This document shows, piece by piece, positions 1 through 9,151 of a DNA stretch of 38,766 nt (the first letter of the stretch is position 1; the number at the start of each line of letters is the position of its first letter). The notes beneath the pieces are model-generated. The model searched no databases, had not been told where the DNA came from, and worked only from the letters and a program-made list of their open reading frames with translations. Both the position numbers and the translations under genes were made by a program. This DNA is from Candidatus Woesearchaeota archaeon (GTDB lineage: Archaea > Nanobdellota > Nanobdellia > Woesearchaeales > UBA10216), in NCBI GenBank assembly GCA_016188145.1, contig JACPIJ010000015.1, positions 1 to 38,766 of the forward strand, in the 5' to 3' direction.

Positions 1-222
1 GACAAGCTTCTTGAAACAATGCTGGCCCATGGTTTGTCTGGGCTTGACATCATTAAACAGCTACAAAAAGAGATACTTGAGGCAGAGATTGAGCCCCAGA
101 AAAAGCTGGCCCTGATTGAAAAATGCGGGGAGATTGAGTTCAGGATGAGTGAGGGAGCAGACGAGTTCGTGCAGCTTGAAGCCCTTCTCAGCCAGATAGC
201 ATTGGCCGGATTGACAGCATAA
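1..222 (+). CDS. rfcS: Replication factor C small subunit, C-terminal fragment (5' end outside window)
   Basis: Frame is open from base 1 (DKLLETMLAHGLSGLDIIKQL...). The C-terminus ...GEIEFRMSEGADEFVQLEALLSQIAL matches the conserved archaeal/eukaryotic RFC small subunit tail (GE.(D/E)FR..EGA.E.(I/V)QLEALL). Confidence 0.85.
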   Translation, partial: DKLLETMLAHGLSGLDIIKQLQKEILEAEIEPQKKLALIEKCGEIEFRMSEGADEFVQLEALLSQIALAGLTA

Positions 223-304
223 AACCCGCTGCCAATCTCCCAAATAGCAAATATTAAATACCTTTCGCCCCAAGAATAATGCGTTATACTGGTTATTCTG
301 AAAA

Positions 305-3205
305 ATGGTGTTGAGAAAAGAGGCGAACAGGAAGAACAGCCCCGGGAAAGCCGGCAGGGGCACAGAGGCTGCCCTGAGCTACCACGTTTTTTCGGTTGAA
401 AACTACAATCCTCCACAGCGTAACATGCATAACATGGAGCATGGCATTGCAGCCAAGCAGCTGCAGCCAACAGGCAACCTGCTCGAATATGCCGAAAGCA
501 GGATAAACTACCTCTCAGCGCAGCTCACAGAGAGAACAAACGAGCTGGAAAGGCTCAGGGAATACACCACACAGCTGGAAGAGGGCGAAAAAGGGCTTAT
601 TCAGGAGCTAACCCAGCAGCTTTCAATCAAGGACAACGAAATAAGCAGGATTGCGGCGCTGTGCGCCAAAAAGGAATCAGAAAACAGGAAACTCTCAGCA
701 TCGTTTGAGGCAAACATCAACTCGCAGAAGGAATATGCTGAAAGGATTAAATCAATTCTGGTTAAGAAAGAAGGCGAAACTGCCAATCTGATTGAAGGGC
801 TGCAGAAGGAGCTGGAAAAGAGGGATGCGGAGATTGCATCATTGAGAAGCTCTCTTCTTGAGAGGAAGCGAAGCGCCGACTCAAGCCTTCCAAGCCTGCC
901 CGAAGAAAACCTTCCGGCCATGCAGGCAGCAACATTGCAACGTGAGTTGGAAAGCAGGAACCGCGAACTCAAAAGATTTGAAAAGCTGCTTATTGATGAA
1001 CAGAAGCTGAACGCGGCAGTGCAAAACAGGCTTAAGCAGCAAATCCTTGAGATGATGGGCCAGGCAGAGCAGCTGAAGTCATTCATTGTTGAAAAGGAGA
1101 AAACCATACAAAGCCTTGAGTCAACTTTTGAGGGCAGGCTTGCTGCCAAGGACTCGGAGCTCAGCCACGTTAAAGGCCTTTTACACACACCCCTGACTGC
1201 GAAAGAGCAGCTCGAATCATCAGCTCAAAAATCAAGAAAAGGCGAACATCAGCATCATCTTGAGCACACAGGAAGGCTTGTTGAACACCTCAAGAAAGAG
1301 CTGGAAAGCAAGGAAACAGAAATAATATCGCTCAGGGAGCAAATTCTGAAAAAATCCAAGGCAGGCAGCTTAATTGCTTCAGGGGCAGGAGCAGATTTCG
1401 GTTACCCGGGCTTTAATTCAACCCAAGCTGAGCTGCTCTTAAGGAATTCTGAAGAGAAAGGCCGCGAGCTTAAAAGGCTCGAAAAAGCCCTTTTTGACGA
1501 GCAGAAGCTGAACAAGTCAGTACAGACCAGGCTGAAGGAACAAACGGCGGAGATGGCAAGCCAGATTGAGGGCCTAAAATCGTTCATTATTGAGAAGGAA
1601 AAGCTTGCCCAAAGCCTCGAATCAGCATTTGAAAAGAGGATAGCTGCAAAAGAGGAGGAACTGCGCCACATGAAGGGCGTAATCCATGCAAAGCCTGAAA
1701 CAAAGCTGCACAAGCAGGCAGATGAACTGAAATCAGAGCTGCATATCAAGGAAGAAACAGCCAAGCTGATGGCAGAAGAGGTCGCGAAGGTAAAAGAGCA
1801 GTCAGCGCTTCTCAGGAAAAGGCTTGAGGAACGGCAGAGGATATTCTTCGAGAGCGAGAAGGCGTATGAAGAGCTAATTGCCAAACTGAGAGAGCAGCAC
1901 GAAGCAAGGCTGAAAGCCATAGTCCAGGAATCATCGCAAAAAGAAGCAGCCCTGAAAGTGGCCGTTGAGGAAGAAAGAGTGAAAATGCGGCAGGAAACTG
2001 TGCTTATGAAGGAGAAGGAGAAGCAGATTGATGAGACCATTCACGCATTTGCCACAACATCGCAGCAGCTGATAAAGCTGCAGGGCTCTGGCCAGCTTGG
2101 AGAGATGACAGCCGGAGTTGAGATTGAAACAATCAATGAAAGAGCAAAACAGCTGGGCGAGCAGGCAAAATACCTCGAGAGCAAGGAAGCAGAACTGAAG
2201 GCACTGTTGACAGCAACAGAGGCAAGGATAACCGAGCTGAAATCAAAGGAAGTTGACGTAGAAAGAAAGGAACAGCTTCTTCTGAGGGAGCAGGAAGCCA
2301 TAGGCAAGGAGCTTGACGTGCTGGCCAGTGCTGGAGTGGAGATTGGCAGGTCAAAGAAATACATCCAGCAAAAGCTTGAACAAATTGGCGGCTTCGAGCA
2401 GCCCTCAGCACAATCACAGCAGGCATGGCAGCCCCAACAACCAATGCAGGCGCCAACAGAGATAGCCGGGGAACAGCAGGAACAGCCGTTTTTGTCACAG
2501 GCAAAGCAACAAAACCTTTTTGCCGAAAAAGGTTTATCAAAAACCGGGCAACAGCCTTCAATGCAGGAAATGGGACTTGGGTCCAGAGCGGGGGTTGAAG
2601 AGGCACAGGAGGAAGAAGGCATTGATGCCCCAAGATTCACGGGAATAACCTCAGAAGCCCCTGGAGCGGCAGCTGGTGAAGTGAAAGATGCTATCGAGGA
2701 AAGGGAAGACTTTGCACCTACTGCTGCGGCGTCAATAAAGAAAGCGCCAGCAGCCGCAGCTTCTGCTTCAAGGAAAGTCAAAGCGACTATAACGCCAAAA
2801 ATTAAAACAGCAGCCGTTGCCAAAGCCCAAAAGCTCCCGAAGAAGCAGAACATGCTAGCAACGGGGAAACTTAAACCGGCCGTTAAAAAAGCCTTGAAAC
2901 AGAAAAAGCGGCCTTTGCACCAACAACCCAAACAAAAGCTTAAACCTCTTCAGTTTCTAAAAAAAGCAGCCGTTGCAGCAAAAGAAGTGCCAAAAGGGCT
3001 AGCGTTGCCAGAAGAGCTTCGCGGCAAAGAAGGCCAAGAGCTGTTTACAGAACTCGGCGGCTACTCTGAGCTTGAGGAAATCAGGTCAATAGTCGAAGTT
3101 GGCTTGCAGCACGGCGACTCAATCGAGCAGATAAGGCAGTCACTCACAGTCTCAGGCTACTCCAAAAAGAACATTGAGAAGGCGCTGGGCAGCATCAAGA
3201 AATGA
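305..3205 (+). CDS. Long coiled-coil protein with Ala/Lys/Pro-rich region and small C-terminal helical domain
   Basis: 966-aa ORF with heptad-like E/K/L-rich sequence, internal repeat, low-complexity AAAASASRKVKATITPKIK region and a distinct C-terminus (LEEIRSIVEVGLQHGDSIEQIRQSLTVSGYSKKNIEKAL). TATA-like AAATATTAAATA at about 247-258. Start could also be a downstream ATG. Confidence 0.8.
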   Translation: MVLRKEANRKNSPGKAGRGTEAALSYHVFSVENYNPPQRNMHNMEHGIAAKQLQPTGNLLEYAESRINYLSAQLTERTNELERLREYTTQLEEGEKGLIQELTQQLSIKDNEISRIAALCAKKESENRKLSASFEANINSQKEYAERIKSILVKKEGETANLIEGLQKELEKRDAEIASLRSSLLERKRSADSSLPSLPEENLPAMQAATLQRELESRNRELKRFEKLLIDEQKLNAAVQNRLKQQILEMMGQAEQLKSFIVEKEKTIQSLESTFEGRLAAKDSELSHVKGLLHTPLTAKEQLESSAQKSRKGEHQHHLEHTGRLVEHLKKELESKETEIISLREQILKKSKAGSLIASGAGADFGYPGFNSTQAELLLRNSEEKGRELKRLEKALFDEQKLNKSVQTRLKEQTAEMASQIEGLKSFIIEKEKLAQSLESAFEKRIAAKEEELRHMKGVIHAKPETKLHKQADELKSELHIKEETAKLMAEEVAKVKEQSALLRKRLEERQRIFFESEKAYEELIAKLREQHEARLKAIVQESSQKEAALKVAVEEERVKMRQETVLMKEKEKQIDETIHAFATTSQQLIKLQGSGQLGEMTAGVEIETINERAKQLGEQAKYLESKEAELKALLTATEARITELKSKEVDVERKEQLLLREQEAIGKELDVLASAGVEIGRSKKYIQQKLEQIGGFEQPSAQSQQAWQPQQPMQAPTEIAGEQQEQPFLSQAKQQNLFAEKGLSKTGQQPSMQEMGLGSRAGVEEAQEEEGIDAPRFTGITSEAPGAAAGEVKDAIEEREDFAPTAAASIKKAPAAAASASRKVKATITPKIKTAAVAKAQKLPKKQNMLATGKLKPAVKKALKQKKRPLHQQPKQKLKPLQFLKKAAVAAKEVPKGLALPEELRGKEGQELFTELGGYSELEEIRSIVEVGLQHGDSIEQIRQSLTVSGYSKKNIEKALGSIKK
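788..1186 (+). repeat. Internal coding duplication, unit 1 (about 133 aa)
   Basis: LIEGLQKELEKRDAEIASLRSSLL...RNRELKRFEKLLIDEQKLNAAVQNRLKQQ...LKSFIVEKEKTIQSLESTFEGRLAAKDSELSHVKGLLH aligns with unit 2. Confidence 0.85.
1277..1687 (+). repeat. Internal coding duplication, unit 2 (about 137 aa)
   Basis: LVEHLKKELESKETEIISLREQIL...KGRELKRLEKALFDEQKLNKSVQTRLKEQ...LKSFIIEKEKLAQSLESAFEKRIAAKEEELRHMKGVIH aligns with unit 1. Confidence 0.85.
2512..2543 (+). repeat. Hairpin with ATCAAAAA tail, copy A (inside coiled-coil CDS)
   Basis: AAACCTTTTT-GCCG-AAAAAGGTTT then ATCAAAAA. Confidence 0.75.
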
Positions 3206-3238
3206 GTAGCGTCACAAAACTTCTTTCAAATTAAGCAA

Positions 3239-4279
3239 TTAAGAAAGCAGGTGCTTTACTGCAAGCTTGGTGCTCTTTGAGATCAAGTAATTGTAAGTCA
3301 GCTTAAGGTCTACTTTCTTAACGGCATCCTGGTTTGGCGTATTCTGTATGCAGGAAAACGTGCCCTCACCGTTGCTAAGCCTTAAGTCGCCAATGATAAG
3401 GCCGTTTTCAGACTTAGAAGCTGTTGAATCTACAGAAATGCCACTGCAGCTTATTCCAGCTATACCCGTATTTACTTGGACAAGCACATGGTTCTCTTTT
3501 GCAAACGCGCCCCTCTCGCAATCCGGTGTTGCTGCCGCCTTAAACACGCTGCCAGCCCCCATGTTTTTCACATTAAATGTGAGCAAAACCTTATTCTTCC
3601 CGCCAACACTTTCCTTCGCGGCAGTCACGTGCACAGGCGCACCAGAGTTAAAGACCTGTTTCTGGCCAGCTATGTCACACACGCCGGAAACGCGCTTAGT
3701 TGCGTCTGACCTTATGCAGAGGTCACTAACAGCTTTCGTCTGGTAAGAATAGCAGACATCGGCCTGTATTGGGAACTCAGCAGAGCCTGCGAGCTCCCTT
3801 TGGTAAGCCAGTCCTTCAAACCTCATATCCACTGTAGAGCCAGGTATCTTATTCCCGTCAGGGTCTTTCTTAACTCCACTAATGGGGCCTTTCGGATTGG
3901 CCTTTACAAGCGTCACAACCTTACCATCGGGGCTTTTACTATCACTAGTGAGGAAATCGCTGCTAAGAATGCCTCCAATTGTGACAGCTACTTTAGTGTT
4001 GTCATCTGTAGATTTGAGCGCGCTGTCGCCAAGGTCCACCTCTCCAACATTCTCCAGCAGCAGGACGATGTCAAAGGTGTTTATGAGTTTATTGGCATTA
4101 TCTTTCTGCGCATCAGTAACCTCAGGAGGGGGCGAGTTCTCTGCGAACTTTGCAGTCAGGCCCTCTGTGCCGCCTATGAAGGGCGTAGTGGAAGAAACCT
4201 GGCCTTTCTGCCCTCCCTGGCAGCCTGCAATCACAACCGCAATTAAGGCTAAAAGCAGAACAAAAACACCCTTTTTCAT
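3239..4279 (-). CDS. Secreted lipoprotein (paralog of 6003-7106)
   Basis: Start trimmed to MKKGVFVLLLALIAVVIAGCQGG (signal peptide plus lipobox-like AGC). The longer ORF start (4417) would overlap the divergent gene at 4361. Contains TPFIGGTEGLTAKFAENSPP, shared with the 6003-7106 product. Confidence 0.75.
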   Translation of the reverse strand: MKKGVFVLLLALIAVVIAGCQGGQKGQVSSTTPFIGGTEGLTAKFAENSPPPEVTDAQKDNANKLINTFDIVLLLENVGEVDLGDSALKSTDDNTKVAVTIGGILSSDFLTSDSKSPDGKVVTLVKANPKGPISGVKKDPDGNKIPGSTVDMRFEGLAYQRELAGSAEFPIQADVCYSYQTKAVSDLCIRSDATKRVSGVCDIAGQKQVFNSGAPVHVTAAKESVGGKNKVLLTFNVKNMGAGSVFKAAATPDCERGAFAKENHVLVQVNTGIAGISCSGISVDSTASKSENGLIIGDLRLSNGEGTFSCIQNTPNQDAVKKVDLKLTYNYLISKSTKLAVKHLLS

Positions 4280-4360
4280 TTTGGAACGAATCTGAAAAAT
4301 GTCGTATTTAAATGTTTCTATCAAAAGGTTTAAAAGCCGCCAATTGTAAGTTGACATAAA

Positions 4361-5998
4361 ATGAGAAAAAGGGCGTGGCAGCTTTTCATAGTGGTTGTTC
4401 TGCTGCTGTTCTTGCAACTGTTTGATTATTCATTAAACAAGCAGCAGCTTCCAAGCGCTATTCCGATTACAGGCGCTATTACTTCAGATTCTCAAACAGC
4501 GACATGTGCAGAAACATCCCCATGCAAGTCACCTACGAGCTGGAAGTGCCAGTCAAACAGCAGATGCTATGATTACAGCGACTGCCTGTTCCAGTGCCCC
4601 TATACACCAAGTTCTGAAAAGAAAGAGGAGAAGCAGCCAGAGCAAACATGCACCTGCGGTGACTGGCAGACAATTGGCGGATGCGGCGAGCAGGGCTGTC
4701 CCTCAAGCGAAGTGCCCCAGTCAAAGAGCTGCACAGGAGGTTCAGCCTGTAAAACGGAAAACAGGTGTGTGGGGTCAACCCAATGCAAAGCAGACCAGCT
4801 TCCAAGCCAGAGATGTGTTGACTATTCCTGCATTAAAGATTCCCAAGGACTTCAATACTGCAGCTACAAATGCACTATTGATGGCAAACGCTACGAGTCT
4901 TCTGAATGTGAACAAAAATGTGTTGAGGCGGCAGTGCAATTACCGCAAGGCGTAAACCTCGTTCCAGAGCTTCTAATTAACCCAAGTGAGAGGCTGAAAA
5001 GCGGCGATAGCATCGAAGTGACGTTTTACATTAAGAATACCGGAGCAAAAGCCGCAACGCAGTACGACATGAAGGACAAAGGGACAACCCTAAGCAACAT
5101 CGTTTACTTCTATAAAGGCAAAGAATACGGCCCAGATGCGATAAGCCCAATCTACGCTCCCATTAACATCTTATTTCTCCCAGACAGCACAATAAAGCCC
5201 CGGGAAGCCGGGAAGGTGCAGCTGGCAAAGCAGACTGTAAAAATCCCGGAAGACTTCTCAGGAGACATGGTCGTTGCGGCTGTTGTTGATGCCCAATTCT
5301 CTTACCCTGAAACGAACGAAAACGACAACCGGCCAACAAGGACACTAAGCGTGAGGGCTCTAACAAAGCCCAACCTTGTAATTTCAGGCTTTGAAACAAG
5401 CATAAGAAGCTTTGACGTGCTGCCGGTAGCAATAGGACCTGTATTCGTAACGGTTGAGAACAAGGGGGAAACTCCTGCAACATCAGCGCAGCTTATTGAG
5501 AACAGGGTTTCAATATTCAAGGGCGATGCCGAGATTTGCAGGGCAACAGCAAGGGAGCAGATGGTTGAAGGCATAGAGCCTGGAAAACCGCGAAAGTTCG
5601 CCTTGTACCCGAGGTTTATAACCGCCGACATGGCTGGGAACCAGTGCAGTGTTGATGATGAGGCAACGAACTACAGGGCTGTTGTAGAGATAGATGCCCC
5701 GCAGCTTGGGCCGCAAGGAAACATTCTGGCAGGCGGGCTGATTGCCGAGTCAAACGAGGAAGACAACAAGCAGACATTCACAGTCAAGGCGAGGGAGAAA
5801 TGCTCCCCTCTTGGAAAGGTGGAAGCAGGCCAGTACTGCGACATTTCAAGCGGCACGTGGCAGAACCAGAAAGACTCTGGCAGGCAGTGCAGCCACAACT
5901 TCGAGTGCAAGACAGACCTGTGCCTTGGCAAGGAAAGCAACAGCAAGAAGTGCATAAGCGAAGAGAAGAAAACGAAGATTCTTGAGATTGTAGGCTAA
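4361..5998 (+). CDS. Secreted/anchored Cys-rich protein with CARDB-like domains
   Basis: 545 aa. N-terminal hydrophobic helix; two Cys-rich segments (about aa 48-190 and the C-terminus); Ig-like segments with SGDSIEVTFYIKNTGAKA and VFVTVENKGETPATSAQL. TATA-like GTTTAAAAG about 30 nt upstream of the ATG (leaderless-like). Confidence 0.75.
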   Translation: MRKRAWQLFIVVVLLLFLQLFDYSLNKQQLPSAIPITGAITSDSQTATCAETSPCKSPTSWKCQSNSRCYDYSDCLFQCPYTPSSEKKEEKQPEQTCTCGDWQTIGGCGEQGCPSSEVPQSKSCTGGSACKTENRCVGSTQCKADQLPSQRCVDYSCIKDSQGLQYCSYKCTIDGKRYESSECEQKCVEAAVQLPQGVNLVPELLINPSERLKSGDSIEVTFYIKNTGAKAATQYDMKDKGTTLSNIVYFYKGKEYGPDAISPIYAPINILFLPDSTIKPREAGKVQLAKQTVKIPEDFSGDMVVAAVVDAQFSYPETNENDNRPTRTLSVRALTKPNLVISGFETSIRSFDVLPVAIGPVFVTVENKGETPATSAQLIENRVSIFKGDAEICRATAREQMVEGIEPGKPRKFALYPRFITADMAGNQCSVDDEATNYRAVVEIDAPQLGPQGNILAGGLIAESNEEDNKQTFTVKAREKCSPLGKVEAGQYCDISSGTWQNQKDSGRQCSHNFECKTDLCLGKESNSKKCISEEKKTKILEIVG

Positions 5999-6002
5999 AG
6001 AC

Positions 6003-7106
6003 TCATTTTTGGCAGTAAGTCCAGTGGCCATCGATGCATTTCTGTGTCCCTCCCCCGCCGCCAGTGATTGAGCAGCTTCTTACAGCACCCTCCTCGCATT
6101 GTATGCCTTTCTCAACCCTTATTGGAACAGGGTTGCTTGTTGAAGTGTAGCCGTAGCTGAGCTCGACCTTTAAAGGCGTTGCGAAGGTGCCGGAGCCGTC
6201 CTCGAACTTCTGCTTCGCACCATCCGGGTAAGCACACAGCACAAAGTCGTTGGCAATGTTGCCGGAAAGAACCTTGCTCCTTTCAGAACAAAGCAGCTCC
6301 TCATTATTCAACTCCACCTTATCAATAGCTACGACATTTATCTTGTTGCGTATGTCTTCTTGCGGGTCTTGGTTTGTGCAGAACAAGTTAAGGCTGCCCT
6401 TGTCTATTATTAAGCCATTCCCAACATTGCCGATGTAGATTTTGAACTTTGGCTTGACGTACCCACCAGACTTCTCTGTCAGGGTTTCTATCTTCTTTAC
6501 AGCAACAGGAGCCCCTTGGCTTTTAAGCACGATTGGCACATTTGCATCGCACGGTTTCCTCTGCTTCTGGAAGCTATAGCCTGAGGCGTCAATGCAGACA
6601 TTGGAAGTAAGCTTTGTCTTGTGCTTGTAGCACGCCGTTGCCAATAGCCCTGAGTCAAGGCTTTCAATTTTTTGAACAAATTCCCTCGCCTTTAAGGTCA
6701 AGGTAACCCCTTCAAGAGCGCCTGAGGTACTCTGGGAGGACTCCTTGCCGGGCAGCGCTGTTATTATTACGGGTTTGGAGAAGGCGATTTTATCGGAGCC
6801 CTTCGCGCCTTCTAACGTAAACGCCCCTTTCGTGTCCCTTACCAATACAATGGCGGCAGGCACGTCGGCAGCGCCTTTGTTGGCAATCAAAAGCACAACA
6901 TCTAGAGAGCTTCCTGCAGTCACTATGCTCGGAACGCTTTCAGGCGCAAACCCAACAACAAGCCCTTCTGTTCCAGTGTAAAACTCAGGAAGGTCTGAGC
7001 CCTTGTCCCTTTTGCCTCCAAGCTGGGCGCAGCCGCTAATCAGAATTCCAGCAACTACTGCTATTAACAGGAATTGCATCCTGAAGCGTATTAGTTTTTC
7101 GAGCAT
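6003..7106 (-). CDS. Secreted lipoprotein (paralog of 3239-4279)
   Basis: MQFLLIAVVAGILISGCAQLGG lipobox-like signal; PEFYTGTEGLVVGFAPESVPS motif; shared Cys pattern ACYKHKT...VCID...CD. Alternative start at 7079. Confidence 0.75.
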   Translation of the reverse strand: MLEKLIRFRMQFLLIAVVAGILISGCAQLGGKRDKGSDLPEFYTGTEGLVVGFAPESVPSIVTAGSSLDVVLLIANKGAADVPAAIVLVRDTKGAFTLEGAKGSDKIAFSKPVIITALPGKESSQSTSGALEGVTLTLKAREFVQKIESLDSGLLATACYKHKTKLTSNVCIDASGYSFQKQRKPCDANVPIVLKSQGAPVAVKKIETLTEKSGGYVKPKFKIYIGNVGNGLIIDKGSLNLFCTNQDPQEDIRNKINVVAIDKVELNNEELLCSERSKVLSGNIANDFVLCAYPDGAKQKFEDGSGTFATPLKVELSYGYTSTSNPVPIRVEKGIQCEEGAVRSCSITGGGGGTQKCIDGHWTYCQK

Positions 7107-7123
7107 TGCCGCCTCCTTTTTAC

Positions 7124-9037
7124 CTAAGCTGCTGTTTTTGGGCTTGTTGTTTCTGTTCCTGAATTGATAACTTCGAAGGTCACCGCACTAGACGGTGAAG
7201 TTGAAAATATGAATGAGCCCCTCGCATCAAACCTTGCCCCCGCCGTGTCTCCCCCGCCCAAGAAGCTGTTGTCAAATACCAGCCCGCATTCAAAAGTGAT
7301 TTTGTCGCCGATAAATCTTAAGTCGCCCTTACCATCCTTTGTCCTGATCTTCCAAGAAGCAACCTCATACACGTTATCATACCCCTGCTTTTTAGTGAAA
7401 GAACACGGCTCCCCCTCCAACCTCACCCCTTGCGGCGCTATTACTTCCAGCCATTCTATGCCGGCCAACTCCCCAGGCCATGCACCGCTGTTAGAAACAA
7501 CAACCACAATCTTTCTTGCATACTCATTACTCACTGGCGCCTTTGTAAGGGCTGGAGGGTCCCACTTTATCGCTGCCGGGCCGTTATTGTATTCTGCCTT
7601 GGCAGGGGGAATGTTGCTCAGTTCGCGCTTGACAGCAGGGTCATCCTGTTTTGCAAGAAGAGCCCTGCGCTTGTCATCCCGCATAATGGTCGTTTCGAAA
7701 TAAGCGGTTTCCTCAACTCGGTATTCGACCTTAAACTTAACGCTATGCTTGGCAATCCCAGGAAAGATGCACACGCCAGTTTGGTCATCCCCATAATAAA
7801 GTTCAAACGGCTTCCCGCTGGATGGCTCCCTGCCCGGCGGGTCAATCTTCCCGGTTTTTGTTTCTGTTCCGGATTCTGACGTGTCCTCGCACTTTATCCC
7901 TGTCACGCCAATATACCTCTGCTTCAGGTCTAAAGGCAAGGGATTCGGCACTGTCAGAGTTACGCTAGCCGCAGGCACGTCTTTATAAGCCAAATCAAAC
8001 TTTTGCTGCATATTCGGATTATTAACAAGCTGCAGCCCCATCTTTGGCTCTTCTTTGGCTTTTCCAAAGCCGAATGCTATCTCTGCTTTTTCGTAAACGG
8101 ACGCAACAGGCGCTTTAAGGAACTCTCCTGAGACAATGCCCCTGATGCTTGCCCCGACATTTGTCTGGAACCTTGCCCAAACGGTTTGAGCAACTTCCTT
8201 TTCCTCAGGCGTTAATGAGGAAACTTTTGTGCTATAAGCCTCTGCTATTTGCGGAGCTGAAACAATAAGATAAAAGGCAATCATCACTGCCAGCAGCTTT
8301 CTGGCAACCCTGGTGCTTGGCGGGGCTTCGCTTGAAAAGGCGAATATACCAAACCATAGCCATATTGGGAAAAGTATCCTGTTTGTGACAAAGGCAAGAG
8401 CAAGCGAGAGATAGTTGACATTCTGGGTTAATTCAAGCAGCCTATCCCTGAATACAGGCAAAGCATAAACATCAACAAAGGCAAATAGAGGAAGGTACTT
8501 AAAAAATCCGGGAGTGTTAGCCCTCCAGTAAATGAAAAAGGCAAGTGCGAGGCTTGTAATGCTAAAAGAATTGAGCGCAAACGTCCTTTCCGCCTGCATG
8601 AAACTGTAAAGCGACATAAAAAGGACTATGCCTGATGCCGCGACAGGTATTGAAAGGAAACGTCCTGTTACGCCGAAGATGAGAAAAGCCGCTGCCGCAA
8701 ACCATAAGTGAAGGCTTGCTGTTGCCGCAGCGTTAAATCCGGAAGCCCAGTCCATAAGGTAAAGGAAAGCGGCCCCCCACACGAACCAGCCGTAAACGTT
8801 CGTGCCAGCCTCAGGGAAAAAATTTACAAAAAACCCCAGTATCCCCTTCGCCGGTTGTGCGACAAAATTGGCGCCGACATAGCCGCCACCAGCGGCAACG
8901 CCTTGCATCATTGGCGCGGCAGCTTTCGCTGCTATGCCGTAAGCAGGAGAGAACTTGCTGCCCACCTTTGCAAGGCCCTGAGCCGCCCTTGCAAGCCACG
9001 AGCTTGGAGGCGCCGCTGCCGCCGCTGCTTCAACCAC
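7124..9037 (-). CDS. Polytopic membrane protein with large C-terminal extracytoplasmic domain
   Basis: 637 aa with several hydrophobic segments in the first half followed by a soluble beta-rich domain. GTG start preceded by a GAGGTG Shine-Dalgarno-like sequence. Confidence 0.7.
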   Translation of the reverse strand: MVEAAAAAAPPSSWLARAAQGLAKVGSKFSPAYGIAAKAAAPMMQGVAAGGGYVGANFVAQPAKGILGFFVNFFPEAGTNVYGWFVWGAAFLYLMDWASGFNAAATASLHLWFAAAAFLIFGVTGRFLSIPVAASGIVLFMSLYSFMQAERTFALNSFSITSLALAFFIYWRANTPGFFKYLPLFAFVDVYALPVFRDRLLELTQNVNYLSLALAFVTNRILFPIWLWFGIFAFSSEAPPSTRVARKLLAVMIAFYLIVSAPQIAEAYSTKVSSLTPEEKEVAQTVWARFQTNVGASIRGIVSGEFLKAPVASVYEKAEIAFGFGKAKEEPKMGLQLVNNPNMQQKFDLAYKDVPAASVTLTVPNPLPLDLKQRYIGVTGIKCEDTSESGTETKTGKIDPPGREPSSGKPFELYYGDDQTGVCIFPGIAKHSVKFKVEYRVEETAYFETTIMRDDKRRALLAKQDDPAVKRELSNIPPAKAEYNNGPAAIKWDPPALTKAPVSNEYARKIVVVVSNSGAWPGELAGIEWLEVIAPQGVRLEGEPCSFTKKQGYDNVYEVASWKIRTKDGKGDLRFIGDKITFECGLVFDNSFLGGGDTAGARFDARGSFIFSTSPSSAVTFEVINSGTETTSPKTAA

Positions 9038-9119
9038 TACTCACACCTCATTTTGTTAATCACTCAGTTACTCTTGGCTGACAGAGTTTTAAACCTTTTC
9101 CTTTTTTAGAAATATGGTG

Positions 9120-9151
9120 TTTTTGATAAACCTTTTTCGCTAAAAAGGTTT
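9120..9151 (-). repeat. Hairpin with ATCAAAAA tail, copy B (overlaps stop codon of 9150-10364)
   Basis: On the minus strand AAACCTTTTT-AGCG-AAAAAGGTTT then ATCAAAAA; differs from copy A only in the tetraloop. Confidence 0.75.

Noticed and set aside
601-3000. Long minus-strand ORFs (601-1188, 1402-2040, 2041-2931, 2133-2633) opposite the coiled-coil gene
   Set aside because: Ser/Cys/Phe-rich shadow ORFs caused by codon bias of a Glu/Lys/Ala-rich coiled-coil gene; no promoter or recognisable motif.
5996-6005. Convergent gene ends with only a few nt between stop codons (also 18659/18661)
   Set aside because: Compact convergent ends are common in small archaeal genomes; not informative on their own.
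7164-7703. 179-aa plus-strand ORF opposite the 7124-9037 membrane protein
   Set aside because: Antisense to a better supported ORF with signal/TM features; composition looks like a shadow ORF.
9120-9151. Hairpin with ATCAAAAA tail as an ordinary intrinsic terminator
   Set aside because: The run after the hairpin on the gene strand is A-rich, not T-rich, one copy lies in a CDS, and another directly precedes a start codon within an operon.
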